This document shows, piece by piece, positions 43,394 to 52,092 of a DNA stretch of 64,000 nucleotides. The stretch spans positions 3,658,001-3,722,000 of the forward strand of contig CAWEXD010000008.1 of NCBI GenBank assembly GCA_963812945.1, given 5' to 3'. Source of the DNA: DASRDR01 sp963812945 [NCBI: uncultured Candidatus Rokubacteria bacterium] (GTDB lineage Bacteria > Methylomirabilota > Methylomirabilia > Rokubacteriales). Numbering within the stretch: the first letter of the stretch is position 1; each line of letters starts with the position of its first letter. The translations under genes were made by a program, and so were the position numbers. The notes under the pieces were generated by a model, which worked only from the letters and a program-made list of their open reading frames with translations, did no database searches and was not told where the DNA came from.

Positions 43394-44629
43394 TCAGCGG
43401 ACCGGCTGCGCGCGGTCCACGGCCACGCCGCGCAGGAACACCGCCGCGATGCGCCGCGTGTTGGCAATGTCGTCCAGCGGGTTGGCGTCGAGCACGAGGA
43501 AGTCGGCGCTCTTGCCGGCTTCCAGCGTGCCCGCGTCGGCCAGCCGCAGGAACTCGGCCGAGTTCCGGGTCGCCGCCACGATGACCTGCATCGGCGTCAT
43601 CCCGGCGAGCACCATGTCCAGCATCTCCTCGTGCGGGCCCCACGGCCGGTTGCCGTCCGTGCCGAGCGTGAGGCGCACGCCCGCCGCATTCAGCTTCGCC
43701 AGGTTGCGCGCCTGGATCCCGTAGGCGGCCTGCGCCGCCGGCCGGTCGGTGTTGGCCGCCTCGAGCTTGGCGAGCTCGTCGGCCGGCAGGCCGGCCCGCA
43801 GCCAGCCGAGGTCGACCTTCACGCCCCGATCCGGGAGGTTCGGCGTGAGGACCAGGTTCGGGCGCTGCTTGAACATGGCCACCAGCTCGTCGTCGATGTC
43901 CCGGTCGCGCACGCCGTGGGCGAACGCGTCGATCCCGGCCCGGATGAGCCCATTGGCGTCCTCGAGCTCGAAGATGTGCGCGGTGACCCGGAGCCCTCGC
44001 TTGTGGGCCTCGTCGATGACGGCGCCGTAGAGCTCCGGGGTCACCTTCGGGTACTTGCCCTCCCGCGTGTCGACCCAGATCTTGACGATGTCGACCTTGT
44101 TCGCCGCAAGCTCCTCCACCGCCTTCCGGGCTCCCAGCTCGCTGGTGATCCAGTACGGCACCGTCGTGCGCCCCGGCTCCGGCATCGTGATCCCGCGCCC
44201 GGCGCTGAAGAACCGCGCGGCCCCGGGGATCGTCTGGCCGCGCATGTCGAGCACTTCGTAGGTATCCGTGCCCAGGCTCAGGGCGGCGCTGACGCCGTAG
44301 TAGGCCCGCAATCTGAGGTCTCGTACGATCGCGTCGCGGGTGGCGCCGAGATGGACGTGCGTGTCGATCAGCATCGGCATCACGGTCTTGCCGGCGAGGC
44401 TCACGCGCGTGGCGCCGGCCGGCACGCGAACGTCGGCGGCCCCACCGGCCTGGACGATCTTCGGGCCGTCCACGATCAGCGTCGCGTTCTCGATCACGCG
44501 CCCCTCACCGACGATCAGCCGCGCGCCTTCGAACGCGGTGACAGACTGCGCGGACGCGGGACTCGTGAGCCCGGCAAGCACACCAATGGCAACCGCGGCG
44601 GCGACGGCGACGGCCTTCACTCGGCGCAT
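43394..44629 (-). CDS. Secreted amidohydrolase family protein
   Basis: A 411-residue metal-dependent hydrolase with a signal peptide (1-28, ending in ASA). Metal ligands are His91 and His93 (DTHVHLG), His218 (TAHIFE), His238 (FAHGV) and the late aspartate in TLGTDGNRPWG; Lys183 may be the bridging residue. The periplasmic location and imidazolonepropionase/prolidase-like layout suggest hydrolysis of a cyclic amide or dipeptide. GGAGG lies 5 nt before the ATG. Confidence 0.88.
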   Translation of the reverse strand: MRRVKAVAVAAAVAIGVLAGLTSPASAQSVTAFEGARLIVGEGRVIENATLIVDGPKIVQAGGAADVRVPAGATRVSLAGKTVMPMLIDTHVHLGATRDAIVRDLRLRAYYGVSAALSLGTDTYEVLDMRGQTIPGAARFFSAGRGITMPEPGRTTVPYWITSELGARKAVEELAANKVDIVKIWVDTREGKYPKVTPELYGAVIDEAHKRGLRVTAHIFELEDANGLIRAGIDAFAHGVRDRDIDDELVAMFKQRPNLVLTPNLPDRGVKVDLGWLRAGLPADELAKLEAANTDRPAAQAAYGIQARNLAKLNAAGVRLTLGTDGNRPWGPHEEMLDMVLAGMTPMQVIVAATRNSAEFLRLADAGTLEAGKSADFLVLDANPLDDIANTRRIAAVFLRGVAVDRAQPVR

Positions 44630-44765
44630 TGAAGCCTCCCTCATCGAAGCATGCACGCCAACGTGGACATCGGCCGCCGGCGTAGTGAGACGCGGGCGGC
44701 TGGGCGCCGCGCTGGGTGGCGAGTGTCCCGGCCAGGCCTGAGGTTGCAGGACGAGCGTCCCGGCA

Positions 44766-45575
44766 TCAGGGCTTGACCGCGATGGTGCCGTGGGCCAGCA
44801 GGCGATCGTGGAAGCCGTCCGCTTGCCGAAGAGCCCGCATTCGCTCGAACACGCACGCCTTGAACTGCTCCAGCCGCCTCGGCTCCAATCGCTCCAGGCC
44901 CGCCCGCCCGGAGATGGACCATTGCATGGACCACCACTCCTCTTCATTCGGGTAGACCATGTCCAGCTCTCTCGGGACGACCCGTATCTGCGAAAACCCC
45001 GCGCGGCTGAACCGGTCGACGAGATGCTCAGGTTGATCGAGGCTCTGCGAGCTCAGCTTGGCGACCGCCTGGTACTCCTTGCGCAAGTCATCATACCAAC
45101 CCCAGCTCCGATCTTCCCGGCCCCACGTCGTGACGACCGTCCGCCCCGCGGGCCTGAGCACGCGCCGGAACTCGGACAGGACATGGTCCAGATCGGGGAA
45201 GAACTGGAGCGAGAACCCGCACAGCACGAAGTCGAACGAGGCGTCAGAGAACTCCAGGTGCTCGGCATCCATCTGAACGGCCTTGGCCTGGGTCAGACCG
45301 AGGTGATCGATGGCGGAGCGTGCCCCCTGCACCATGCCATCGGACAGATCGATGCCGATGACCTGTCCACGCGGTCCAACCTGCCGGGCCGCCGGTATCA
45401 GCGCGGCGCCATGCCCACACGCCACGTCCAGAACGCGGGCACCCGCGGGCAGCTGCGCCAGGTCCACGAGCCACTGGCCCAGGACCGGGAAGTAGCGGAC
45501 GCCTCCATAGATCGAGGCGGCTCGGTCGAAGACGCCCTGAAGAGCTTGTTTCTTGGCCGAGGCGTTACTGTCCAT
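44766..45575 (-). CDS. Class I SAM-dependent methyltransferase (UbiE/COQ5-like)
   Basis: A 269-residue Rossmann methyltransferase. SAM-binding motif I is VLDVACGHGAAL (residues ~48-59), then IGIDLSDGMV, a post-motif MDAEHLEFSDASFDFVLCGF and LRPAGRTVVTTWG. The substrate is not known: ubiquinone, sterol or small-molecule methylation are all possible. It lies 18 bp downstream of the DUF4395-like gene. The stretch 44.7-47.7 kb is somewhat less G+C-rich than neighbours. Confidence 0.88.
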   Translation of the reverse strand: MDSNASAKKQALQGVFDRAASIYGGVRYFPVLGQWLVDLAQLPAGARVLDVACGHGAALIPAARQVGPRGQVIGIDLSDGMVQGARSAIDHLGLTQAKAVQMDAEHLEFSDASFDFVLCGFSLQFFPDLDHVLSEFRRVLRPAGRTVVTTWGREDRSWGWYDDLRKEYQAVAKLSSQSLDQPEHLVDRFSRAGFSQIRVVPRELDMVYPNEEEWWSMQWSISGRAGLERLEPRRLEQFKACVFERMRALRQADGFHDRLLAHGTIAVKP

Positions 45576-45593
45576 GGCGTGTTCGGCGCGAGG

Positions 45594-46115
45594 TCACTCG
45601 CTGCAAGCCCATGGAAGCGTTCTGTTCGCAAACCTCAGCTGTCCGGTGAAGAGGAAAAACAGGTACGAGCCCAGGCAGAAGCGGCCGAAGATCAGGGCGG
45701 CCAGAGCAGCGAGCAGCAGCGCCGCGAGAGCCCACTCGAGGCCGCGCCAGCCAAGGAACAGCGACAGCCCGATCGCGAGCATGAAGGTCCCCGCCATGGC
45801 TTGCGCGAACCGGCGGGGACTCGGCGCCGGGCCCAGCCGGGGCAGCCCCTTGGGGCCCGCCACGAGGCGATTGTAGAGGGCGTCGAAGGGATTCAGATCT
45901 GGCATGGCCGCGCTCCACCACAGGAGGGCCCCCAGAGCGAGAAAGTATGGCCAGGATTGCAGCACCACGCCAACCAAGACCAGGCTCCCGATCGCGCGCG
46001 GCTGCCACATCAAGGCCGGGTACTGGTAGGCACAGGCTTCCGGCGAGGCATCGCGCACGCCCTGCTGCCGCACGAAGTTCAGCTCAGCAGTCATCCAACA
46101 CGACTCCGTGCTCAT
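45594..46115 (-). CDS. DUF4395-like integral membrane protein
   Basis: A 173-residue protein with a cytosolic N-terminus (NFVRQQG, then CAYQYPALMWQPRAI), two helix pairs (near 42-68 and 107-152) and a conserved loop LNPFDALYNRLVAGPKGLPRL. The FGRFCLGSY motif near the C-terminus is typical of DUF4395 proteins. Function unknown. It is probably in one transcript with the downstream methyltransferase. Confidence 0.68.
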   Translation of the reverse strand: MSTESCWMTAELNFVRQQGVRDASPEACAYQYPALMWQPRAIGSLVLVGVVLQSWPYFLALGALLWWSAAMPDLNPFDALYNRLVAGPKGLPRLGPAPSPRRFAQAMAGTFMLAIGLSLFLGWRGLEWALAALLLAALAALIFGRFCLGSYLFFLFTGQLRFANRTLPWACSE

Positions 46116-46145
46116 CGAACGCGACCGCGCAGCAGCCGGCGTTCA

Positions 46146-47138
46146 TCACTCTATGATGTGATCCGCCCGGATCAGCAGCGACGGCGGGAGGGTCAGCCCG
46201 AGCGCCTTCGCGGTCTTCATGTTGATCACCAGCTCGAACTTCGTCGGCTGCTCGACGGGGAGCTCGGCGGGCTTGGCGCCCTTGAGGATGTTGTCCACAT
46301 ACACCGCGGCGCGGCGGAGCAACTCCGGAAAGTTAGCGCTGTAGCTCATGAGCCCGCCGTCCTCCACGAACTCCCTCGTCCAGTAGATTCCGGGCAATTG
46401 GTGCTTGAGCGCGACCTCGACCAGCCGCTTGCGGTGCAGCAATGTCACCGGGTCCGGGGTTGCCAGGATGGCGCCGACCTTATCTCGCTTCGCTTGAGCC
46501 AGGGCACCATCGAAATCGTCCGGCCCGTTGACGGGAATGATCGAGAGCGTGACGCCGACGCTCTTGCTCGCCGCTTCGAGCTCCCGTCGGTTTTCGGGGA
46601 CGGGGTTCGGAGGATTCGCAACTACGGCGAAGCGCGATGCGGAGGGTATCGCCTCGTGCAGGAACTCAACGTACTTTTGAACGAGGCCAGGGACGAGGTT
46701 CGTGAGTCCCGTGACGTTCCCGCCCGGCCGTGCCAGCGTCGCCACGAAGCCTTGCCCAACGGGATCGGCGACCAGCAACATCACGATGGGAATGGTGGAC
46801 GTGGCACGCTGGGCGGCGATGGTTTCGCGCGTCCCCGTGGTGACCATGACATCCACGCCCGAGCGCAGCAGTTCGCCGACGAGGCGTGGCAGGTCCTCGG
46901 AGCGCCCTTTGGCGAAGGTACTCTGCACCGCGAGGTTCCGGCCCTCGACATAACCGAGCTCGCGCATCGCCTCCACGAATGGCTGCCACCTGGCGGGTTG
47001 CGCCGGGTCGGACCCGACGGAGACGAGCCCGATCCGCCACACCTTCTCCCGCGTCTGCGCCTCGGCGGCGACCGGCGGGGCGAGCAATCGAGCGGCCACG
47101 ACCACGGCCAGTGCCACGATCGTCGGTCTCACGACCAC
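46146..47138 (-). CDS. ABC transporter substrate-binding protein (ABC_sub_bind, orphan)
   Basis: A 330-residue periplasmic binding protein with a signal peptide (1-27). The family landmarks are WRIGLVSVGSDPAQPARWQPF, ELGYVEGRNLAVQ, VDVMVTTGTRETIAAQRATS, LARPGGNVTGL, GIYWTREFVEDGGLMSY and NMKTAKALGLTLPPSLL. No permease or ATPase gene is adjacent, as is common for this family. The ligand is unknown; related proteins are linked to aromatic or amino-acid uptake. Confidence 0.92.
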   Translation of the reverse strand: MVVRPTIVALAVVVAARLLAPPVAAEAQTREKVWRIGLVSVGSDPAQPARWQPFVEAMRELGYVEGRNLAVQSTFAKGRSEDLPRLVGELLRSGVDVMVTTGTRETIAAQRATSTIPIVMLLVADPVGQGFVATLARPGGNVTGLTNLVPGLVQKYVEFLHEAIPSASRFAVVANPPNPVPENRRELEAASKSVGVTLSIIPVNGPDDFDGALAQAKRDKVGAILATPDPVTLLHRKRLVEVALKHQLPGIYWTREFVEDGGLMSYSANFPELLRRAAVYVDNILKGAKPAELPVEQPTKFELVINMKTAKALGLTLPPSLLIRADHIIE

Positions 47139-47243
47139 CCCCCTGCCACCGCGTGCGCGCTTTCACCGTCCCCCAACGCTGGGCATGAGCCGCGTCCAGA
47201 CGCGAGAGCGCGGCGATGCGGGGGGACGTCGGTCCGATGTCCC

Positions 47244-47260
47244 GGCGAGCGAGGCTCGCC
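47244..47260 (-). terminator. 7-bp stem hairpin downstream of the DUF4406-like gene
   Basis: GGCGAGC and GCTCGCC flank a 3-nt loop, 18 nt past the leftward gene's stop. There is no T-tract, so only a pause or weak terminator can be suggested. Confidence 0.3.
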
Positions 47261-47277
47261 CGTCTGGGGCACGCGGC

Positions 47278-47691
47278 TCACGCTCGCTCGCCGTCGGACA
47301 AGTTCGGCTCGGCGCATGATTCGCAACCAGGAATGTCCCGCAGCTGATGATAGACGACCAGGCCTTGCTCTCGTGCACGGCGCACCATCAGGTCCGCCCC
47401 CTGAGACGCGCCGCCCACGCGCAGCACCCCGTCGCAGTGTGCGAGCAGGCGTTCCGCAATGGGATGGAAGATCTTGTTGAACGCCTCGTCCCCAACGCGA
47501 CGCGAGCCCGCCAGTGACACGAGGGGCAGGGCGAACCATTCACCGAGAACAGGGACATGTCCCGCCCGGAACAAGGGCAGGGCGTAGGCTTCCATGAGGT
47601 GAACGTTGGCCGCCATCTTGATGGGATCGTCGGCCGTCCCCGATCGATAGGGCCCGGCGACGAGAATCATCTGCCCAGTCGTCTTGTCCAC
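47278..47691 (-). CDS. DUF4406-like / nucleoside 2-deoxyribosyltransferase-fold protein
   Basis: A 137-residue protein with MILVAGPYRSGT at the start, KMAANVHLMEAYALPLFRAGH, and HCDGVLRVGGASQGADLMVRRA. This pattern resembles DUF4406 and nucleoside deoxyribosyltransferase-like proteins. GTG at 47691 has GGAG 6 nt upstream, while the internal ATG at 47670 has none. The GASQGAD loop is a nucleotide-phosphate-type site. Activity is not established; some relatives act on nucleotides in phage or defence settings. Confidence 0.7.
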   Translation of the reverse strand: MDKTTGQMILVAGPYRSGTADDPIKMAANVHLMEAYALPLFRAGHVPVLGEWFALPLVSLAGSRRVGDEAFNKIFHPIAERLLAHCDGVLRVGGASQGADLMVRRAREQGLVVYHQLRDIPGCESCAEPNLSDGERA

Positions 47692-47776
47692 CGTCGACTC
47701 CTGCGGGGGAGATCGCCTCCACCGGGCTCCACGTCACCGAGCCCGGTCGAGGACGCGGGCGCGGATCATGGTCGCG

Positions 47777-48745
47777 CTACGCGCCGGCGGTCCCCCGCGC
47801 CGCCGGCAGGCGGGCAGCGACGCCGTCGGGAGTCGGGTACCGGCGCGTCGCGGGGCCCGCCTTGACAAGCTGGCCTGGGAGCACGCGGCCTACCACCTCC
47901 TGCACGCGCCGCGACACGCCGAGCAGGCGGTCGAGGTCGATGCCGGTCTGAACCCCCATGGCGTGGAGGCAGTGGACCAGGTCCTCGGTGCAGACGTTGC
48001 CGGACGCGCCGGGGGCGAACGGGCAGCCGCCGAGGCCGCCGATCGAGCTGTCGAAGTGGGTGACGCCGCACGCCATCGCCGCCAGGATGTTCGGGATCGC
48101 GAGCGCGCGCGTGTCGTGCGTGTGGAGCGTCCAGTCGACGCCCGGGAAGCGCGGCACGAAGCGCTCGAGGATGTCCGTCACCTGGCGCGGGTTCGCCATG
48201 CCCGTCGTGTCGGCGAGGGCGACTGCCCGGGCTCCCATGTCGACCAGCGACCGGACCACCCACTCGAGCCGCGCGACCGGCACGTCTCCCTCGAACGGGC
48301 AGCCGAACGAGGTCGAGACGGCGCAGGTCACGGGCACCCGCGCGCGGGCGGCGACCTCCAGCACGGCACGGAGCTTCGCGAGCGACTCGGCGACCGTCAT
48401 GTTCACGTTGGCGAGGTTGTGGCTCTCGCTTGCCGAGACGACCGTGTGGATCGCGTCGACGCCAGCATCGGCCGCGCGTATCGCTCCCTTCTCGTTCGGC
48501 ACGAGGGCGACGTACTGCGTCCCGGGCCGCCGGCGGATGCGCGCCATGACGTCTTCGGCGTCTCGCATCTGGGGCACGACCTTCGGGTGGACGAACGACG
48601 TCACCTCGATCCGCGGCAGACCGGTCTCCGACAGGCGGTCGATCACCTCGACCTTCGTCTCGGTCGGGATCCACTCGGGCTCGATCTGGAAGCCGTCCCG
48701 GGGCCCCACCTCGCAGATCGTCACGCGCTCGGGCAGCGTCATCAT
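47777..48745 (-). CDS. Hydroxymethylglutaryl-CoA lyase-like enzyme
   Basis: A 322-residue DRE-TIM metallolyase. The opening VTICEVGPRDGFQ carries the catalytic Arg-Asp pair, HTHDTRALAIPN the metal histidines, and GLGGCPFAPGASGN the catalytic cysteine loop of HMG-CoA lyases. It would split HMG-CoA-type esters into acetyl-CoA and acetoacetate. The first of two ATGs overlaps the homocysteine methyltransferase stop (ATGA). Its place at the end of a corrinoid methyltransferase operon is unusual for leucine degradation, so a different CoA ester is possible. Confidence 0.9.
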   Translation of the reverse strand: MMTLPERVTICEVGPRDGFQIEPEWIPTETKVEVIDRLSETGLPRIEVTSFVHPKVVPQMRDAEDVMARIRRRPGTQYVALVPNEKGAIRAADAGVDAIHTVVSASESHNLANVNMTVAESLAKLRAVLEVAARARVPVTCAVSTSFGCPFEGDVPVARLEWVVRSLVDMGARAVALADTTGMANPRQVTDILERFVPRFPGVDWTLHTHDTRALAIPNILAAMACGVTHFDSSIGGLGGCPFAPGASGNVCTEDLVHCLHAMGVQTGIDLDRLLGVSRRVQEVVGRVLPGQLVKAGPATRRYPTPDGVAARLPAARGTAGA

Positions 48746-49635
48746 GGCTTGACCCCCAATGCCTCGGCCATCGCGCGCAGGTGCTCGGGCGCGCTGCCGC
48801 AGCAGCCCCCGACGATGCGCGCGCCGCCGGCCACCATCAGGCGGGCGTACTCGGCCATCTCCGCGGGGCTGCCGCGATAGACGGCGCGCCCGTCCTCGAG
48901 CTCCGGGAGGCCCGCGTTCGACTTGGCGACGAGCAGAGCGCCGGGCACGGTCGCCCGCATCTTCGTGATCACCTGGAGCAGCTCGACCGGCCCCAGGCCG
49001 CAGTTGCCGCCGACGGCCGCGGCCCCGCGGGCGGTCAGGGCCGTCGCCGCGTGCTCGGGGCTCACGCCCATCATCGTGTGGCCGTGCGTGTCGAAGCTCA
49101 TGGTGACGACCACCGGCACGTCCGGCGCCGCACGGCGAATCCCCTCGAGGGCCGCTTCCACCTCCTCGAGCGCCGACATCGTCTCGAGCCACATCACGTC
49201 GACGCCCCCGGCCCGGAGGGCGGCGGCCTGCTCGGCGAACCCGTCGATCGCGTCCTCCGGGGCGAGCTCCCCGAGGGGCGCCAGGATCCCCCCGCTCGGG
49301 CCGATGTCGCCCGCGACCACGGCCCCGTCCCCGGCGGCCTCCGCCGCGAGCCGCGCGCCCGCGATGTTCAGCTCCGTCACCTGCTTGTCGAGCCCGTGGA
49401 GGGCGAGGCGGAAGCGCGTGCCCCCGAAGGTGTTGGTGAGGAGGATGCGCGATCCGGCGACACGGTAAGCCCGGTGGACCTCGCGGACGACGCCCGGCCG
49501 CTCCAGGTTCCAGCGCTCGGGCGAGTCCCCGGACGTCAAGCCGGCCTCGAAGAGCATGGTGCCCATCGCGCCGTCGGCCAGGATCGGACCCGGCACGTGG
49601 CGGAGGAGCGCCTGCCAGCGCGCCTCGTCAGGCAA
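48742..49635 (-). CDS. Homocysteine S-methyltransferase family protein
   Basis: A 297-residue zinc-dependent TIM barrel like the N-terminal module of cobalamin-dependent methionine synthase. Zinc cysteines are Cys212 (GGNCG) and Cys278/Cys279 (GGCCG), all present; DGAMGTML and TNTFGG start the barrel. With the corrinoid protein overlapping upstream by 8 nt, it likely takes a methyl group from methyl-cobalamin, to homocysteine or another thiol. The pair looks like a split methionine-synthase-type system. Confidence 0.92.
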   Translation of the reverse strand: MPDEARWQALLRHVPGPILADGAMGTMLFEAGLTSGDSPERWNLERPGVVREVHRAYRVAGSRILLTNTFGGTRFRLALHGLDKQVTELNIAGARLAAEAAGDGAVVAGDIGPSGGILAPLGELAPEDAIDGFAEQAAALRAGGVDVMWLETMSALEEVEAALEGIRRAAPDVPVVVTMSFDTHGHTMMGVSPEHAATALTARGAAAVGGNCGLGPVELLQVITKMRATVPGALLVAKSNAGLPELEDGRAVYRGSPAEMAEYARLMVAGGARIVGGCCGSAPEHLRAMAEALGVKP

Positions 49636-50314
49636 GGGGGGACCCGTTCTTCTCGGCGATGAGGCGCTTGGCCGTCGCGACGGCCTTGGCGGCGTCTCGG
49701 CAATAGGCGTCGGCGCCGATCGTCCGGGCGAAGTCGGCGTTCAGCGGCGCGCCGCCGACCAGCACGATCAGCTTCTCGCGGAGGCCGGCCTCCTTGAGCG
49801 CCTGGATGACGATCCGCATGTACGGCATCGTCGTCGTGAGGAGCGCGCTCATCCCGAGGATGTCGGCCCCGTGCTCCCGGACCGCGTGGAGGAACTTCTC
49901 GACGTCGGTGTTGATGCCGAGGTTCACGACCTGGAAGCCGGCGCCCTCCATCATCATGCCGACGAGGTTCTTCCCGATGTCGTGGATGTCGCCCTTGACG
50001 GTCCCGATGACGAGCGTGCCGATGCGCGGGGCCCCCGTCTCGGCGAGGAGCGGCCGCAGGATCTCCATCCCGGCCTTCATCGCCTTCGCCGCCATCAAGA
50101 CCTGGGGGACGAAGAGCTTGCCGATGCGGAAGTCCTCGCCGACGACGTCCATCCCGGCGATCAGCCCCTGGGTGAGCGCCTCGTACGGCGTGAGTCCGCG
50201 GCGGAGGAGCTCGTGGACGCCGGCGACGACGGGCTCGGCGTTCCCGCCGTAGAGGTTGTCCTGGATCTGCTCGAGGAGCTCCTCGAGCGGCAGGGCGGTC
50301 AGATCGTCGGTCAT
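49628..50314 (-). CDS. Corrinoid (B12-binding) methyl-carrier protein, MttC/MtbC-like
   Basis: A 228-residue protein with an N-terminal helical cap domain (1-90) and a B12-binding Rossmann domain. The base-off signature Asp109-x-His111-x-x-Gly114 (GDIHDIGKN) supplies the lower-axial His, followed by ILGMSALLTTTM and VLVGGAPLN. It carries a methyl group on cobalt between the MttB-like enzyme and the methyl acceptor enzyme. A separate reactivase (RamA type) is not in the window. Confidence 0.94.
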   Translation of the reverse strand: MTDDLTALPLEELLEQIQDNLYGGNAEPVVAGVHELLRRGLTPYEALTQGLIAGMDVVGEDFRIGKLFVPQVLMAAKAMKAGMEILRPLLAETGAPRIGTLVIGTVKGDIHDIGKNLVGMMMEGAGFQVVNLGINTDVEKFLHAVREHGADILGMSALLTTTMPYMRIVIQALKEAGLREKLIVLVGGAPLNADFARTIGADAYCRDAAKAVATAKRLIAEKNGSPLA

Positions 50315-50387
50315 TGTGACGTAGGGTGACGACCTTCGGCCTGTGGCGGCCTACGGCGGTCCGTGGGGACGGCCTCCACTGTGGGCC

Positions 50388-51905
50388 TCATGCCTGGGCG
50401 AGCCGGCGGCGCCGCCGTTCGGCCCGGTCCGAGAGCGCCTCGTCGGGCGCGCGCGTCCAGCCCTCGGGCGGCTCGAACGTCGCGGCCACCATGCCGGCGA
50501 ACTCGCTGAGGAGGCGCGCATCGACCTCGGGCGAGAACAGGCTCGGCGCGTCGCGGGTGAGGATGTCCCGCACCCGCAGCATGGCCCGCCCCTGGGCGTC
50601 GAGGCCACCCTTCTCTATCCAGCCCTGGCGCGGCTCACGGTCGGCGATCTCGGGCAGGAAGCCCGTGGTCCGCATGCGCTCGAGCGTGTGGAGGTGGTCG
50701 GCGAACATCCCCCCGGGACCGACCTCCTTGATCACGTCGAGCGCGAAGTTCTCCTCGGTCAGCTCGAGGCCCCGCTGGACGCGGCGGAGCATCGCGACGA
50801 TCTCGTCGTCGATCACCGCCTTCGCGAAGTCGAACGACATGAGGGCGTCGAGCAGCCCCGCCATGTTGAAGATGTGGTTCCCCGAGAGGAGGGCCGCCAC
50901 CCCCGACATCCCGGTCTCGAACCCGCACTGCGCGTCGTTCACCTTGGCGTTCGACAGTCCGATGTAGCCGCCGCACGGCACGCCATAGAAGCGCGCCATC
51001 TGGGCGACGCCCATGAACAGCATGCCGGTCTCGATCGCGCCGGGCGCGTACGCGCCCGTGCGCATGTCGGCCACCGTCGGCAGGCTCGAGTAGATCGTCG
51101 CCTTGCCCGGCCGGACCATCTGCTCGAGCGCGGCCGCCGCCAGGAACTCCGCGTTGCCCTGCACCAGCGTGCCGGCGAGCGTCAGGGGCGACGTCAGCCC
51201 GGCGTTCGGCACGAGGGTGGGGTGCCCGGGCAGACCGCGCTCGGCGTAGTAGATCAGGGTCGCCGTGGAATCGTAGTCCATGGTGAGCGGCGAGACGCAC
51301 GGGCAGTAGTGGTGCGTGATGAACGGCCGCTCCATGTAGGCGCCCTCGCCCCCGGCGATGATGTGGGCGAGCTTCAGGATGGAATCGAGCTCCTCGGGGG
51401 GCCCGCTGATGCGCACGGGCTTGCGGCAGTACTTCAGCGCCGCGTAGAGACGCGTGACCGAGAAGAAGGCCGGGGGCGCGTCGTCGGCGAGGGTCGAGAC
51501 CGAGAACACGTCGTAGTTCGGCAGCTGGTCCACGAGCCGCGCGATCCGGGCGATGTCCGCCGCCTGGGAGCGCCGGGCGACGCCGGTCGCGGGATCCACC
51601 ATGTCGGGGGCCGAGCTGCCCGAGATGACCACCGGCGCGTCGTCGGGCACCGTCCGGTCGAACTGGGGGTCGCGCGCCCGGAACGTGAACTTCCCGGGGA
51701 TGCCCGCGCGGTGCCGCTCGATGACGGCACGCGGGAAGCGCACGTTCTCCCCGCCCGCCTCCACGCGGCAACCGTGATGCGCGAAGATCTCGCGCGCCTG
51801 GGCGTTCCGGACCAGGAGCCCGACCTGCTCCAGGATCTCGAGCGAGGCCTCGTGGACCCGGCGGACCTCGCCGTCGGTCAGGAAGGCCGCGGGCGTGCGG
51901 ATCAT
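50388..51905 (-). CDS. Trimethylamine methyltransferase (MttB) family protein without pyrrolysine
   Basis: A 505-residue TIM-barrel methyltransferase matching MttB-family proteins, with VHEASLEILEQVGLLVRN at the start, FRARDPQFDRTV, and a C-terminal LEDVIKE-like GPGGMFADHLHTLERMR. The frame is continuous, with no in-frame TAG, so there is no pyrrolysine. Such relatives demethylate quaternary amines like glycine betaine rather than trimethylamine. It heads the corrinoid operon, 73 bp before the corrinoid gene. The true substrate is unknown. Confidence 0.9.
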   Translation of the reverse strand: MIRTPAAFLTDGEVRRVHEASLEILEQVGLLVRNAQAREIFAHHGCRVEAGGENVRFPRAVIERHRAGIPGKFTFRARDPQFDRTVPDDAPVVISGSSAPDMVDPATGVARRSQAADIARIARLVDQLPNYDVFSVSTLADDAPPAFFSVTRLYAALKYCRKPVRISGPPEELDSILKLAHIIAGGEGAYMERPFITHHYCPCVSPLTMDYDSTATLIYYAERGLPGHPTLVPNAGLTSPLTLAGTLVQGNAEFLAAAALEQMVRPGKATIYSSLPTVADMRTGAYAPGAIETGMLFMGVAQMARFYGVPCGGYIGLSNAKVNDAQCGFETGMSGVAALLSGNHIFNMAGLLDALMSFDFAKAVIDDEIVAMLRRVQRGLELTEENFALDVIKEVGPGGMFADHLHTLERMRTTGFLPEIADREPRQGWIEKGGLDAQGRAMLRVRDILTRDAPSLFSPEVDARLLSEFAGMVAATFEPPEGWTRAPDEALSDRAERRRRRLAQA

Positions 51906-52092
51906 CGATTCCCCCCTCGCCGGCCGCGCCGGCGCGCGCTGGCCCTCCAGCCTACCAGAGCCCCCGGCGGCCCCCAAACGGACCGCGGCCCGGCCGGGGC
52001 GACAGCGGGGCCTGGGGCGGGCCCATGGCGTCCCCCGCAGCCCGTCCGGGCCCTGCTACACTGGAGCGCCACGCACGGGGAGGAATCGAGCC

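Noticed and set aside
50388-51905. Pyrrolysine (UAG) use in the MttB-like gene
   Set aside because: The frame is continuous with no in-frame TAG, and the stop is at the expected family length, so this is a non-pyrrolysine relative.
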